Program-made: the position numbers and the translations under genes
The notes under the pieces: generated by a model
Told to the model about the DNA's origin: nothing
What the model saw: only the letters and a program-made list of their open reading frames with translations
The model's database searches: none
Assembly: GCF_030272615.1 (NCBI RefSeq)
Contig: NC_081413.1
Coordinates: 446,628,538-446,692,537 of the forward strand
From: Cryptomeria japonica
Lineage: Eukaryota; Streptophyta; Pinopsida; Cupressales; Cupressaceae
Reading direction: 5' to 3'
Length of the DNA stretch: 64,000 nucleotides
Part shown: piece after piece, positions 24,075 through 36,209 of the stretch
How the letters are laid out: each line of letters begins with the position of its first letter
How positions within the stretch are numbered: the stretch's first letter is position 1

Positions 24075-25181
24075 TCAAGAAAAGTAATGCCTCAAGAATT
24101 GTCCATGCACTAGAAATTCCTATACTTCATCATTCATATTCTTTAGAAAGTATGAGTCTTTTCCATTCACATCACAAACCACAGAAGGGCCAATCCATAA
24201 TGACTCAAACTTCTTATGCTTTCCCTTGTCCTGTCCTTTTGCATTCCACTAAAGAACAACATCACCGATTTGAAACTTTCTCAATGATGTCCTTTTGTCA
24301 AACAGATACTTAGATTGCAATTGGATCTTCAAATTTCTCTTATGGGCTAAAGTTTTGATTTCTTCCACTTCCACCATCTGAATCATTTGGTCCTCCATAG
24401 GCTCAGACAACTCCATGTCTTTAGCTAGGAGGAATTTATATACTAGAAGAAGATTGTTTACTGGCACTCTAGCTTGTGTACCATAAACCAATTCAAAAGG
24501 TGACATTCCAATGGCTTTCTTGACAGTAATTTTGTAAGCCCACAAAGCTAATTTCAACTTTTGATCGCATGACCTCTTGTTCTCTTCTAAGATTTTCTTA
24601 ATAATGTTCAAGAGGCTTTTATTACTAGATTCAGCTTGTCCATTCCCTTGAGGATGATAGGGTGAAGAGTAGGACATAATTATCCCATGACTAGTGCAAA
24701 ATATAACAAACTCTTCAGACCTAAAACTCATAGCATTATCCATTACTAATTTTGTAGGGACTCCAAATCTAGTTATAACATTATCTATTAGGAAATCAAT
24801 GACAACTTTACCTGTAGCTCTCCTAGTGGGTATGGCTTCGATCCATTTAGTAAAATAGTCAGTTGCTACTATAATCCACCTATGGCCTCTTCCTGATCTT
24901 TCAACAATTTTTCCAACAAAATCAATGCCCCACTGGACAAAACAGGCTTCCACTATGACTGGATTTAAATGTAAAGCTCCTTCATATTTTAGCTTGGATG
25001 AAAACCTTTGGCATGGGTCACATTTGCTAACATGTTCATGAGCATCTTTAAATAAGGTAGGCCAATAATACCCAGCCCGGACTATCTTTCGAGTAGCTAT
25101 CTTAGTAGAGTAATGACCTCTGCATACTCTATCATGTATTTGAATCAGTACTTTCTTGGCTTGGAATTCATCCAAACACAT
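24075..25181 (-). CDS. G integrase
   Basis: Integrase, which inserts the cDNA into the host chromosome. In the 310-codon open part (25181-24249), the zinc-binding HHCC is at residues ~H16, H23, C54 and C57 (GHYSTKI... KCDPCQ). The catalytic triad is intact at D87 (GIDFVG), D148 (VMDNAMSF) and E184 (QGNGQAESSNK), i.e. spacing D-x60-D-x35-E. Beyond a stop at 24248 the same frame continues with the C-terminal GPF/Y-like module (KKFESLWIGPSVV...LKNMNDEV) and ends near 24075 after HGQFLRHYF; a second stop lies just before it. This is the best preserved gene of the window, so G was probably active fairly recently relative to its neighbours (inference). Confidence 0.93.
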
Positions 25182-25205
25182 TAGTAATGCCCAATCTCTA
25201 TTTCT

Positions 25206-27003
25206 CTAAAAAAGGTCACCCTGAATGAGAACATATTTTTGAGACTTAAGCTTTAGTGTCCTTTTCTGATTTTGGGTCATCCCTTCTGAAAATGTAGCAT
25301 CTCTCATGAAATGTACTACTTTTGAATACCAGGGTTGCTTTTCAATGCTGGTGACTACAATGTTTTTGACTTCAACATTGCTTATTTCAACATCAAGAAG
25401 ATTGGATTCAGCCATAAGCTTGGCCAGGCCTAAGCCTCTCACCAATTTGGTGATCTTTATTTCCAAATCAAATTCTTGGATTTTGTTAATCCATCTACAC
25501 CTTTTGCTTGTGACCTCATTGGGATAAAATGTCCTTGACTGCAGCATGTGAAACATAAGCAACTACTTGTGCATTTACAAGATATGGCCTAAAAGCCTTG
25601 ACAACTTTAACCAAAGCATATGCCTATTTTTCCATGGTCTCATACCTTAATTCTGCTGCTTGTAAAGACTTGCTATAGAAATCTTTGGGATGTTCAAATC
25701 CCTCATTATCCTTTTGCAACAACACTGCAACTACTATATGATATGAAGCAAAAGAGAACAAAGAAAAGGGCTTACTATAATTTGGGTATTTCAACATAGG
25801 TGCTTCCTGAATGGCTCTTTTAATCTCAGCAAAAGCTTTTGAAGCTTCTTGATCCCAGCAAAATTTTGTATCCTTCTTGAGTAGTCTAACAATGGGCTTT
25901 ACCACCTCTGCAAAGTTTGCAATGAATCTTCTAACAAAATTAACTTTGCCTAAAAAAGACTGAATACCTTTAACACTCTTTGGTTCAGGCACATTCTTTA
26001 TTGCTTCAATTCTTTCAGGGTCTATCCTTATCCCTTCCTTGGAGACAATATGCCCCAGCAACTTCCCTTCAGTAACAACAAAATGACACTTCTTGGGGTT
26101 TAATGACACACCAAATTCCAAAGCCTTACTGAACACTTGTTCCAAATGTCCACAATGGTCATCAGCCCTTTTGGAGAAACATGTTAAATCATCTTGGTAC
26201 ACAACCATGATGATGTTGATGAATTCTTTGAAGGCTACATCCATTTCTCTCTGAAATGTAGCTCCAACATTTTTTAATCCAAATGGCATTCTTACATAAA
26301 CATATGTTCCCCAAGGGGTGGTGAAAGCAATTTTGAATTGCTCGGATTCCTTCACTAGCACCTGATTATACCCTAAGAAACCATCCATCATTGACAAAAG
26401 ATCACAGCTAGTTACTCTCTATAGCATGGCTTCCATATTGGGAGAAGAATAATTATCCTTTAGGGAAGCAACATTTAAATTTCTAAAATCAACACACAAT
26501 CTTATGTCCCCATTTTTATTTCTAATTGGGACCAAATTGGAGACCCATGAAGAATGTCTTATAGGTTTAATAATCCCCCCTTCTCTTAGCTTAGTTAATT
26601 CTTGTTGCATCTTGGTTTCTAGCAGGGGATTAATAGGTCTTTGCTTTTGTCTGAAAGGCTTAGCATCTGGAAGTAAAGGAACTTCATGCTGAAATAGGTC
26701 TTGTCTATATGCCTTTAGGTCTTCATAAGACCAAGCAAACACATGCTTATATCCTTTCAATAAATTAACAAGATTAGTTCTAACATGAGGAGGCAAGTTT
26801 TTTCCAATGTATACCAACTTAGGGGATAATTTTGTCCCCAAGTTTACTTCCTCTAATTCTTCTAACTTGGTAGTAGATTGCTGGTAGAGGTGACTATCAT
26901 TATAGCTGAACATGCCTTCAAGCTCTACCAACCCTTTTGGTATCTCATTTGTTTCCAACTGAACCAAGTCATTGCCGAATATTGTCTCTCTGTTGTCAGT
27001 CAC
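25206..27003 (-). pseudogene. G reverse transcriptase and gypsy-type RNase H
   Basis: The RT starts after a short spacer with FAWSYEDLKAYRQDLFQHEV, followed by the LREGGIIKPIRHSSWVSNLVP and GDIRLCVDFRNLN blocks, a single TAG at 26416, then the catalytic Asp of SMMDGFLGYNQ, FGLKNVGATFQREMD, and the active site VVYQDDLTCFSK. YQDD keeps both catalytic Asp but has Gln where Ty3/gypsy RTs usually have Leu, Val or Ile. The RT connection is intact (NPKKCHFVV... KVNFVRRFI). The following RNase H (about 25640-25206) has lost its first Asp (LFSFASYHI) and is frameshifted near 25560-25620, ending with KRCRWINKIQEFDLEI and GLAKLMAESN. The active RNase H is probably the archaeal-type domain upstream (27019-27555). 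Confidence 0.9.
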
Positions 27004-27018
27004 CTCTACTAATGCATT

Positions 27019-27942
27019 TCAGTCAATTTTTTTTCCATCATAATCATCAATGCATTGTATGAACCTAAGAATATCTTCATCATCGGAAAAAACTTGCCAA
27101 TTATACACATTATCAGGGATGGCAGGCCTAGATTTTATTTCCACAGTGGATATGCCAGTTAGTTTTGCATCATCATTTTTCAATGCAACATTGGCTAAAA
27201 AGTCTACCATGATATTCTTTGATCTCTCTATCCTATTAATAGAAAAAGCACTAAAATGCTCAATGGCATCCCAAACTGCATGCTTATATCTTTTCAATCT
27301 ATCATTTTTTGATGCATATTTGGATCTTACCTGAGAGACAACCAATTTTCAATCTCCTAAAACTTTCAACAGTTGTATCCCATGCCTCTTTGCAACTTCA
27401 AGCCCCAATAACAGAGCTTCATATTTTGTAGTGTTGTTTGTGCACTGAAAGGCTAATAAAAAAGAATATTTAAAAGTTATACCTGATGGAGATACAAAAA
27501 GAACTCCTGCTCCAGACCCTTCTTTGGAGCAAGCTCCATCAAAATACATTTTCCATAGACCATGCTGTTGTGATTCTAATTCAATCACAATGGAGTTAGT
27601 ATTCTTTAACTGAGGTAAAATTGGTTGTACTCTAAAGTTGTCAAGATCCACATCAATCATACAATTGAGCATGCTAGGATCCACATTTTCAATTACTCTA
27701 GGAGCATGTGTTTCTCTGTATAACTTGACTTGATTCCCATTTATTGGGATGGTAGCATAAGATAAATACAATTGGACATTTCCAACTACTGCTACTACCC
27801 ACTGCCTAGATAATAACATGTCATAATGAGGCTTAGTGCTAGTGACAATAACATCCATCTTATAGGTCGCTTCAGGGAATGTTGCTATCTTCACTTCAAC
27901 ATCTCTCATTGTACCTATCACAAGCACTTCTCTATTATCCAT
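27019..27942 (-). pseudogene. G protease C-terminus and archaeal-type RNase H
   Basis: First ~110 residues are the C-terminal part of the aspartic protease module (EVKIATFPEATYKMDVIV, MLLSRQWV). From about 27555 comes an RNase H: WKMYFDGACSKEGSGAG with its catalytic Asp, TNNTTKYEALLLGLEVA with the Glu, and VLGD followed by a TGA where Ser is usual, then VVSQVRSKYASKNDRLKRY and NIMVDFLANVAL with the last catalytic Asp. This is the archaeal-like RNase H (aRH; RVT_3-type) found in Tat-related Ty3/gypsy elements. Here it sits between protease and RT, not after the RT-linked RNase H as in the canonical Tat order seen in element B. One stop (near 27347) splits it. Confidence 0.87.
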
Positions 27943-27972
27943 AGCATAGCATTTCTAATATACTATAGTCAC

Positions 27973-29385
27973 TTATAATCCTAATTCTTTCATAACACCA
28001 TAAGGCATTACATTAGCAGCTACACCTGAATCTATCATACAATTTTTTATCAGCTGGTTATTCACTAACAAAGTGACATAAAAAGGACCTACCTGTGAAG
28101 GCTCTTGAGTAATAGTTGTTCCAACATAAACCTCTGGGGTTTGGAACTCCCGATCCTTTCCATTTTTAACTGAACTAGTGGGTAGGACCGTGTTACTATC
28201 AGATATATTAGAAAACAAAGACAAGGCAACTTCTCTATGTTCTTTTATTTTTAGTAACTCTATTAATGGGATAGTAACTTTCATTTGTGTAAGAGCTTGA
28301 TCCATGTCAAATGTGGAATTGCTACTCAACTCAACATTAGCTTCAACTCTTTCTGCCTTAGGCTGACTCACCTTCTTTGTTGTGGCAACTCCTTGTGTAC
28401 CATTGGCAATTTTATCATCTGTACTCTTGGGTACATCTTTAATTTGATCTTTCTTTTCTTGACCCATTTGAGGGGTAGTAGCACTACTTGTTGCCCTTTT
28501 CTGAAAAACCTCTTTTATAAACATAGAACTAGGTTCACCCTGATCCCTATCCTTTTTGGTTCTCCTTAGGTTATAATTGTGCTTTGCCTTAGCTATAGCA
28601 GCCTTAGTGAGATTTTTCACTTCTTCCTCACTAGGCCTTCTAAGATGAACTTCTTCATCTTCAATGGTTACCACATTCAGAGTAGGATGCCAATAAAGTG
28701 TTAGTTGTCCTTGAAAAGACCTTTTAGTGTCCAACACATCACTAAATTCACTTTGTACAGATTCCTCATCACTTTCTACAATGGTTTCAAACATATTAAT
28801 ATCAGGCTCGACCTCTTGTCTCATGGACTCTTCTTGGGCCTAAACAACTGCACACTGATGAGGAGAATGTGGCTCATCACAAGCAATACACTGAGGAGTG
28901 TTCTCTATGTTGTGAACATTTTTTCCTTTTAAGGGATCAAGGGTGTCTTGGCTCAAAACAATTCAAGATCAACAATCTATCTAAGAAGCCTATCTATTTC
29001 CATTATTTTTTCTTTGACCTCTTTTCCCCTATTTGCTTCCTTTTGGGCTCTTAAGGAGATTAAGTGATGAACCTTCCTATTTAGGTCCTCTATTTCTTGG
29101 GATACTTTATCTTCATCAGCTAACATGAGATATATCTTGATTTAAAGCATGAAAATCATCTATATTTCCAAATAATCTAGAATGGAAACCTAATACATCA
29201 TGTTCAGATTCTCTAGAAGAAGAATTTGATTTTGTATAGATAGGTCTATCAGATATCTTACCAGTATTGTTACTTTTCTGCACCTAGGTAGCATTTGATG
29301 GCTCATGTAATACTGATCTCTTCTGACCTCTTCATGATTGTTCAGGTAAACCCTCCTGCAACGTCTCACAAGGATTCTTTTTCAT
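27973..29385 (-). pseudogene. G reduced gag and aspartic protease
   Basis: Reading from ATG 29385 (MKKNPCE): a Ser-rich stretch, a coiled coil (EIEDLNRKVHHLISLRAQKE, about 29050-29130), then a zinc-knuckle-like CIACDEPHSPHQC at 28852-28890 (C-x2-C-x3-H-x4-C, one residue shorter than the usual CCHC), a charged linker (28824-28200) and the protease active site NCMIDSGVAANVMPYG near the end. Several stops and frameshifts separate the first three. The ~170-residue gag capsid domain present in K is missing: only about 160 residues lie between the start and the zinc knuckle. Either it was deleted in this copy or this lineage depends on capsid supplied elsewhere. Confidence 0.72.
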
Positions 29386-29696
29386 GAAGGATCTGGTGTT
29401 TTTTCCTCCTTGCATTGTGCTTGTTTCCTTTTAAGAATCATATTTATTTCACAAGGACTAGTTATGACTAATAGAGTCACCACCCACAAAACTATGGGAA
29501 ATATGAAAACAAGCTTCAACAAAATATTGTGAACCATTAGACCAAAATCACATATCAAAAATAGAGAAGAAATCCAAATAGAGATTTCCAGACAACACTG
29601 ATATTTCAATGAAGCACCAATCTATACCATAGAAACACCATGATTATTCTCTACTAATTTAAACACCAATCTGCATCTGGATTCACACAGTGACTC
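29386..29696 (-). other. G leader
   Basis: Non-coding leader between PBS and the first ATG; no ORF or recognised motif. Confidence 0.55.
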
Positions 29697-29714
29697 TCCC
29701 CAACAGAGTCGCCA
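29697..29714 (-). other. Primer-binding site of G
   Basis: Minus strand TGGCGACTCTGTTGGGGA, four bases from the LTR end at 29719. Same tRNA 3'-end complement as K with one base different. Confidence 0.87.
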
Positions 29715-30639
29715 CTTTTGTTGTTTCGAAATTCTGATTCCCCCTAAAATCCCTTACAATAAAATAATACTCTGTTTGCAAAAGAGAAATCAAGGATAAG
29801 GAAACTTCAGAGCAACATATGACAATGTTTGATGAACCTTGTACACTTTGAACTTATCCAAAGTTCAAGCGGGTATACCTTATGTGAATTGACTTCACAC
29901 TTTTTAAAAACAGATCCACGGTAAACCAGTCTAAAAACCAATGAATCTTATCACCTCAAAACTAATGGAAAGAAAGAAAGAAAGTTTATGCTCATGTTCA
30001 GTATCGACCTACAAGATATGTAAAAGATAACCACAATAGATACCAGTGCCTTATCCAGGCCACAAAGTCATCTAAGTTTAAACAATAATCTCACAATTAA
30101 ACATCTCCATACATCCCACCACCTCGACTTTTATAAACCCCACATATGCCTGATATACATAAGAATTTACCCTCATCAAAACTAGATAGCATTCATCAAA
30201 TTCAAAGTCTCCCAAAAGAAATTTACTGATAGAAATGATTCCTGCATAATTAATTCCCCTCTTGAAGAGAAAATCTAAGAAACACATCTATTTAAGATTG
30301 CCTTAAAAACCCATACTCAAATGAATAACCCTAGATTACTCAAATTGAAAACAGTAAATATTTGCGAGCACACTTGAAGACAACACAAATTCTAGGCTCA
30401 AAGTTGATGGTCTATGTATTGATATTAATTCATAAAATACTACAAAAATACTTGAATGTTCTTCATAAGACTTAGAAAAAGCTCAGATAAATTTCTGTAG
30501 CATTTCCTTACAATTTCTTGTGATCTTTTTTTTTCTACAGTCCTCGTATCCATTTATAATAACATGGATGAATACAAAGCTTTGGACTTTCCTAAGAGAA
30601 TTTGTTACAACTATACTTTGTTCAAAAAATAGTTACAAG

Positions 30640-33600
30640 TCTCTTTCTGACTCAACGGCCTTTTCAGTTGGTAACTCTTCTGCAATACTCTCTAACTATC
30701 CTGGAACATCTTCCAACTGATCTAGAGCATCTTCTTCTTGCACCATATTTTTTGGACCACTCTTGGAAAAGATCACCAGTAGGCCATGAGTGACCAATAA
30801 GCCTTTTATTCAACTTTAATAACTTTTTCCAAGCGTTCCTCACTTTCCTTACCTCTGACTCCAAAAACCCATAATGTGATTTGATCTTCTCTATTTCCTC
30901 AATTGTTTTAACAAACAGTGAGGTGTCATCTTTATTAATTATTTCATTTACCCTTAAGGATAAATTAGCCCCTAACTCATCCAACCATACTTGTTTATCT
31001 TTCAACTGATTTTGATTAATAAAACCTCTAGGAAACAATGCAAATTTATGCTCGGTATACTCTTTCCTATACAAGCTGGCCTTCCTCTCCACATTAGCTA
31101 TTCTTTCTACCACCTTTGTCAAATGCTTGGTCAACTCACATGTGGACTTAATAACAACATTAGACCCAGCTTCATCATATGATGCACACATCAGTTCTAG
31201 GTCCACTTTTCTGGGCAACCATTTATTTAGAATTTGCTCTAAAATAGCCTTATCCTCATTTAACTCACTAAGAGTGTCCAAGATCCTCTTCATATTTATG
31301 TGTACTGTGGTAGCATCAACTTTATCAGCAAAACTCAAAATTGTAGCCTTTATCTTCTCCTCATATTTGTTTGCAAATAAGGCTTGAACCTATTTCATCT
31401 TCTCCAATTCATGTTGATAGGTCTCAGCTGGTTGAAAACCAGAAAGCATAGGAGAAGGAGGGAATTCTATGATGGGACTAGTAGGAGGAGGTCTTGCTGG
31501 AGATGAAGAGATTGCCAAGGTAGAGGACTCACCTCCTTGGTATCATCCCATCAGCTGACTTTGAAGCTTGGCAATGGTATTGTCCCTACTGGCTACCTCT
31601 TTCTTGGCTTCATTATAAGCCTCTAGAACTATCTCCAATTTGATTTGAAGATCAGCCCTTTCTTTTGCTTCCTTCTCTGCTACTACTACATTGAACTTAG
31701 TAGTCTCCAAAATAGTACTAGCTGCTTCCACCACCCCTGTGTCCTGGAATCTCCTGACTATCATTCCTCCTAAGAGACTACACTCTGAGGTGTCCTTCCT
31801 TCTTCTACCCTCATTTCTTTTAAAGGACCACATTACTAGAGAGGGATCATCTTTTCTAAATACCACTCCTTTCATTGGCTTGGTTTCCTTTCTAACCGCT
31901 TTTAGGACCAATGCATCGGCTATATCCCATTACGGGAGAATTAGCACACCGACTTTTGAAACCATTTTCCTTCTAGCCTTAGGAGTGATGGCTTTAAATT
32001 CAGTCATCATTTTTTGTTTGACCTCTTCTTCTATTGAGTTTGTATCTTTATGAGGTTGTTCACTTATTCTTTTTGCACATCTATTCTTGAACTAATCAAT
32101 ATTATGTTTCCATAGAAACTACATGAAAGCACCTGATGCAAAAAAATTGTTGTCAGCTAGGAATTCTTCACTAGCTTGCTTGACAGTGATGTCCAACTCT
32201 TTTTCTTGTAGCTCATGATCAGTTATGTCCATTTCAGCATTGGGTGACTCCTCTGACATTACTTCTTGAGTCTCATTGTAGGTGTATGCAATTTCACCTA
32301 GACTCCTTAATTATAATAATTGCTCCACCATAGCTTGCTCATCTCCTATATGAATTTGGGACTGAGAGGGAGAGTACTAGGGGTCATTGGTTTCAATTTA
32401 TTTTCCTACGCTCTGCCTTTTTGGTGAATCCTGTATCTCTATAATATCTTCAATGGCCCTCTTCCCTTTGGAAGTAGATGTTTCACCTGACACTGGCATC
32501 GTCACAATCTATTTAGATTTTTTCTGCATTATATAGTTACCTGGTGGAATAGCCTTGTCAAAGGCAAGCTTGGATAGGACAAATTTAGCCCTATCAAGAT
32601 CATTCTACATTATGGCCTCTCTCTTCTCCTTCAGGGTTTGCATTAAATCCTCAAAATTAAGATCTAAGAATTTAATCTTTTCCTCAAATGGGGTAAAACT
32701 GGAAAGAGGATCATAGCTAGAATCAAATTGGTGGATGAAGTCACGGGCTCTCTTGTAGAGAATCCACTTCTCCTTCCTTAGCTCCTGCTCATCTAGACTG
32801 AATTCATTCCTGATTAGATCTTCAGGGAATTGGAATTGGTGAGGCCTATTCTTACAAACTGCCCTCTTCTTGAACATGCCGTTGAAAAAATCTTCATGGT
32901 CTGCAGACGTGGATACTGCAATTGATAACATGTATGGATTGAAGAATTCTTCAAAGAAATTCCATCCACCTTTGGTTATTACAAAGTGATGAGCCATTGT
33001 GATAGTTGGGAAAATTGTCCCTTTACGCATGTTGGTCAACTCAGCTTCTTGCACTCCACTAATCTGCCTCAGTACTTTTGCAATTTCTATTTTTAATGGC
33101 ACTTGATAGGGTAGTAAATAAGGGGTCCCTATGAAACCAAATACTCTGAGAATAATAGAGACTGGATACAAATACATATCTCCCTAGTTATAAACAATCT
33201 TGATGTCCTCTGCAAACTCTCTGGGCCTAAGGAATTCCAAGAGAGCCTTGGGAATCCTAGGGTTTTCTGCACATAACAACACTCTAATCTTAGATGCAAA
33301 GCATCTATCAAACTTCAGATAACTCGCATCCTCTCTATCCTAAGATAGAACAATACTCCACAATTGCATTGGCATCTCCTCTTTATCCATGACCTTAGCT
33401 AGGTCCATCTCTTTTGCAAAATAATATGCCCCTTTGAAAAGAAATATATGCATCAAAAAGGAATACCATCCAAATGGCTTGTCTACCTTACCATTTTTAA
33501 TTCCTACTAGGCCTGCATGGATAGCATCAGTGAGGAAAGGAGCAAAGTCAAATGTTATGGCCAGGGAAGGGTTCAAAATTTGAGCAATCATTAACATATA

Positions 33601-34279
33601 CTGGACTGGCATGTTTTTCTTATCATCTTCCCCAAAAATTTGACAGTGTCCAGTACATACCCTTAGCTCTCAAGGTAAATAGATTCAAGGAAAATGGATC
33701 CATTGTGTTAGGGCCTACATCTATTAACCCCCCTATTTTGACAAAGAATTCTCTCAATGGGTCACTCCTAAGATGATCTATTTGGGCATTGTAAACTTGG
33801 GTTAATGCCTCAAAATCAATAGGCTCAAGATTGATCGAAGCTTCACTAAGCTTGAAAACATTTTTAAATTCTTCATCCTTGATTTTAGCAAGGGTTGATC
33901 CCTTTATGTTTTTGATGCATCTGGCAGCAGGGTCATAACTTTGTCTGATTAAGGTCAACAAATCAACGTCCATGAACACACCAAGGACCACAAGGTTTCC
34001 CACATCTAAATCCTAGATACTATTCATAAGGGAAGAGGCATGTCTCTTTTCAAAACCCACTTTAAACAAACTGAGACTGGATATCCCTATTTCAGAGTCC
34101 CTCAACCAGTTTCCTTTATCATATAAACCATCCCCAATTTTCAGATGAGGGTTCTTTGGTACTAACTCTTTAGCTCTAGCGCTGACATTGGTCAACATGG
34201 TTAACTGCTCAAGAAAATCATCACAAATATTTTATTCCTAGTAATTTACCTTCCCTATTAATTCTGTTCTAGGTCCCAT
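30640..34279 (-). pseudogene. LTR ORF of G 5' LTR (full length)
   Basis: The only uninterrupted genomic copy of the LTR protein, about 1,200 codons from MGPRTEL to ESEKDL, with about ten stops or frameshifts. Blocks in order: DGLYDKGNWLRD (34140), MNSIXDLDVGNLVV (34010), EPIDFEALTQVYN (33820), LRAKGMYWTLS (33665), MLMIAQILNPSLAITFDFAPF and AGLVGIKNGKVDKPFGWY (33470-33600), LPYQVPLKIEIAKVLRQ (33100), FVITKGGWNFFEEF (32960), QFQFPEDLIRNEFSLDEQELRKEKW (32800), KRAIEDI and a degenerate basic cluster (32440), a coiled coil (31560-31720), a Pro-rich linker and the C-terminal HSWPTGDLFQEW (30780). No known enzyme motif. Located wholly within the LTR, in the sense direction of the element. Similarity to F is at the level of protein blocks with conservative changes, which argues for past coding function. 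Confidence 0.8.
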
Positions 34280-34599
34280 TTTAAAAGTATGTGACTGAGC
34301 CAATTATCAATCAAAACAATGTTTTAATAGCAGAAGACCACAATTCAACAATCTTTAAGAAAAGGGTAAACAAAGAACAAGGGAACCTGATTTTAGCTCG
34401 AAGCAACTCTGCTCTGCACTAGCGCTCTGTGAAACCCTCATTCAATTGATGCGGGAACATATACGACAATTTGGCTCTTTAACTGCAGCATTAACACTGC
34501 ATGTTTCGATCATCCCTTCAGAATTGAATTCATGCAAGAATTCAAAAATTTGGCTCCAACGGTTCAGAACAGCACTGGGTATTTTTTCCTTTTCTTCTT

Positions 34600-35900
34600 T
34601 TGCTGTTTTGTAGAGTGCAAAGCGCTTCCAAGTTCATCTAATGAAATCATGCCGACCGTCCAATTAACTGAAACTTGATCAACTTTTAGCTTTTGACTTT
34701 TCCTCATTTGGCAATGTACTGAAAAAACCTTTTTCGCTATTTCGCGTTAGGTAACTATCTTGCATCTTGTCCTCACGAAACTGCACTAGCCTTTTGATCA
34801 ACTGAAACTTGATTGGTCTTTACTCCGTCTTAACCTGGTGGTTTATATTACTAACCGTGCTCAAATCGGTTACCGCTAACCATTTTTTCCATTTCACAAA
34901 TGGTAACAAGCTCACATCTTTGGGTTGTAAAGTAATGCCCACCGTCAAATTTTTCTTGAGATGCTGATCCCTTATCAAACTATTAGAACCTGCAGATGTG
35001 GGCCCTCTGAATCAACACTTTCCACTTTGGCATTCGATCCCTTTTGGACTGACATGTCAACCTCTTACTCCTTGAAAGACTTTAGCAAGATCCACTTCTT
35101 TCATTGCCACTTGTGTCTCACAGGTCACCTCTTTATCTTCAATTTACATCACTCTGTTTGTCATGCCCACAACCTTGTCGCCGAGTTTGTTCTTTGACTT
35201 ACGTGATCTGGAAGCCACGTGTAATTTTCTGAATTGCAATCCATACCACCTAGATTGTTCATTGAAATGCCATGACATTTTGCCAGTTTGCAAAAGCTAA
35301 CTTTCGAGCACCTTTGGGCTGCAAATCGATGCAGGCCATTGATTATTCTCAAAACTGCTCACTCTTTACTCGTTAGAAAACTTGTCAGCTTCTAGGACTC
35401 ACCACAACTTTTCACTATTTCACAATAGTTAAAACATGTGCACTTTGATCTCACAAAATAACGAGGGCCATCCAATCAAATAGAACATGATCAATCTTTA
35501 ATCTTCAGTCAAAGCTTGGATGTCAGGCCCACCAAAACCTTTCGCTACTTCATGATAGGTAATCTTTGACCATCTTTATCTCATGAAATAATGCGGGCCG
35601 TTAGATCTTAGGGACTAACACCATTGTTACTCTTTCTACAAACCACTTCACCCAGGCCCACCATCTTTTCACCATTTTGCAACTTGTAAACTACAGGCAC
35701 CTCCCAACTGTGAATCAACGCAAGTCATTGATCTCTTTGCAAACTGATCACCCTTTAGCCAAGGGAGAAGTCCTCATTGCTAGGTCCCACCAAACCTTTT
35801 CACTAGTTCGTGATAGGTAACTTTCAAGCATGTTGAGTTCGCGAATCCACGTGGGCCGTTCGATTGACTATGAGTTGATCGACTTTTACAAGGCCCGACA
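34600..35900 (-). repeat. ~130-bp degenerate tandem array in G 5' LTR
   Basis: Counterpart of 22300-23620, with the same order of units (for example GGGCCATCCAATCAAATAG at 35465 and GTGGGCCGTTCGATTGACTA at 35850). Confidence 0.72.
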
Positions 35901-36204
35901 AACATTAGAAAAGGCAGATTTAAAGGCGAATAAAATTTAAAACATTTAAAGGGACCGCCTCGGTAAATAGCAATGGGGGGAACACTTTGCACGATAAAAG
36001 GACCCATCACTTAAGTGAATAAAGTAACACAGGATTAGAAACCAAAGGCTTTTTCTCAAATATTGAAGTGACTTAAAACCTAAAACCTTGAACTCCTTAG
36101 GACTTAAAACAATTTTGAAGTAACTAGGGCATACCAGACTCAAAATTTTCAAAAACCTAGCCAATTATGGACTGAGAACATTCATTTTTAAAACAGTGAT
36201 AACA

Positions 36205-36209
36205 ACATG
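36205..36209. repeat. Right TSD of G (ACATG)
   Basis: Exact copy of 5428-5432. Confidence 0.95.

Larger units (their letters stand above)
5433..36204 (-). mobile_element. Ty3/gypsy element G with giant LTRs
   Basis: Complete minus-strand LTR retrotransposon. 5' LTR 29719-36204 (6,486 bp), PBS 29697-29714, reduced gag/protease/archaeal-type RNase H/RT/RNase H/integrase at 29385-24075, 3' LTR 23930-21110 plus 9056-5433 (6,445 bp in total), interrupted by K. Without K the element is about 18.7 kb. It is flanked by a perfect 5-bp TSD. The LTR termini read TGTTATCAC...GAACAACA on the minus strand; the 3' LTR has lost the first T of TG (reads CGTTATCAC). The pol domain order protease-RNase H-RT-RNase H-integrase places it in Ty3/gypsy. 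Stops and frameshifts in all ORFs indicate it is no longer active. Confidence 0.93.
29719..36204 (-). repeat. 5' LTR of G (6.49 kb, coding)
   Basis: On the minus strand: TGTTATCACTGTTTT at 36204, a ~1.9-kb upstream region with the ~130-bp array, the LTR ORF (34279-30640), then ~0.9 kb of non-coding LTR ending CGAAACAACA at 29719. Right TSD ACATG at 36205-36209. It is collinear with 5433-9056 plus 21110-23930. Confidence 0.93.
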
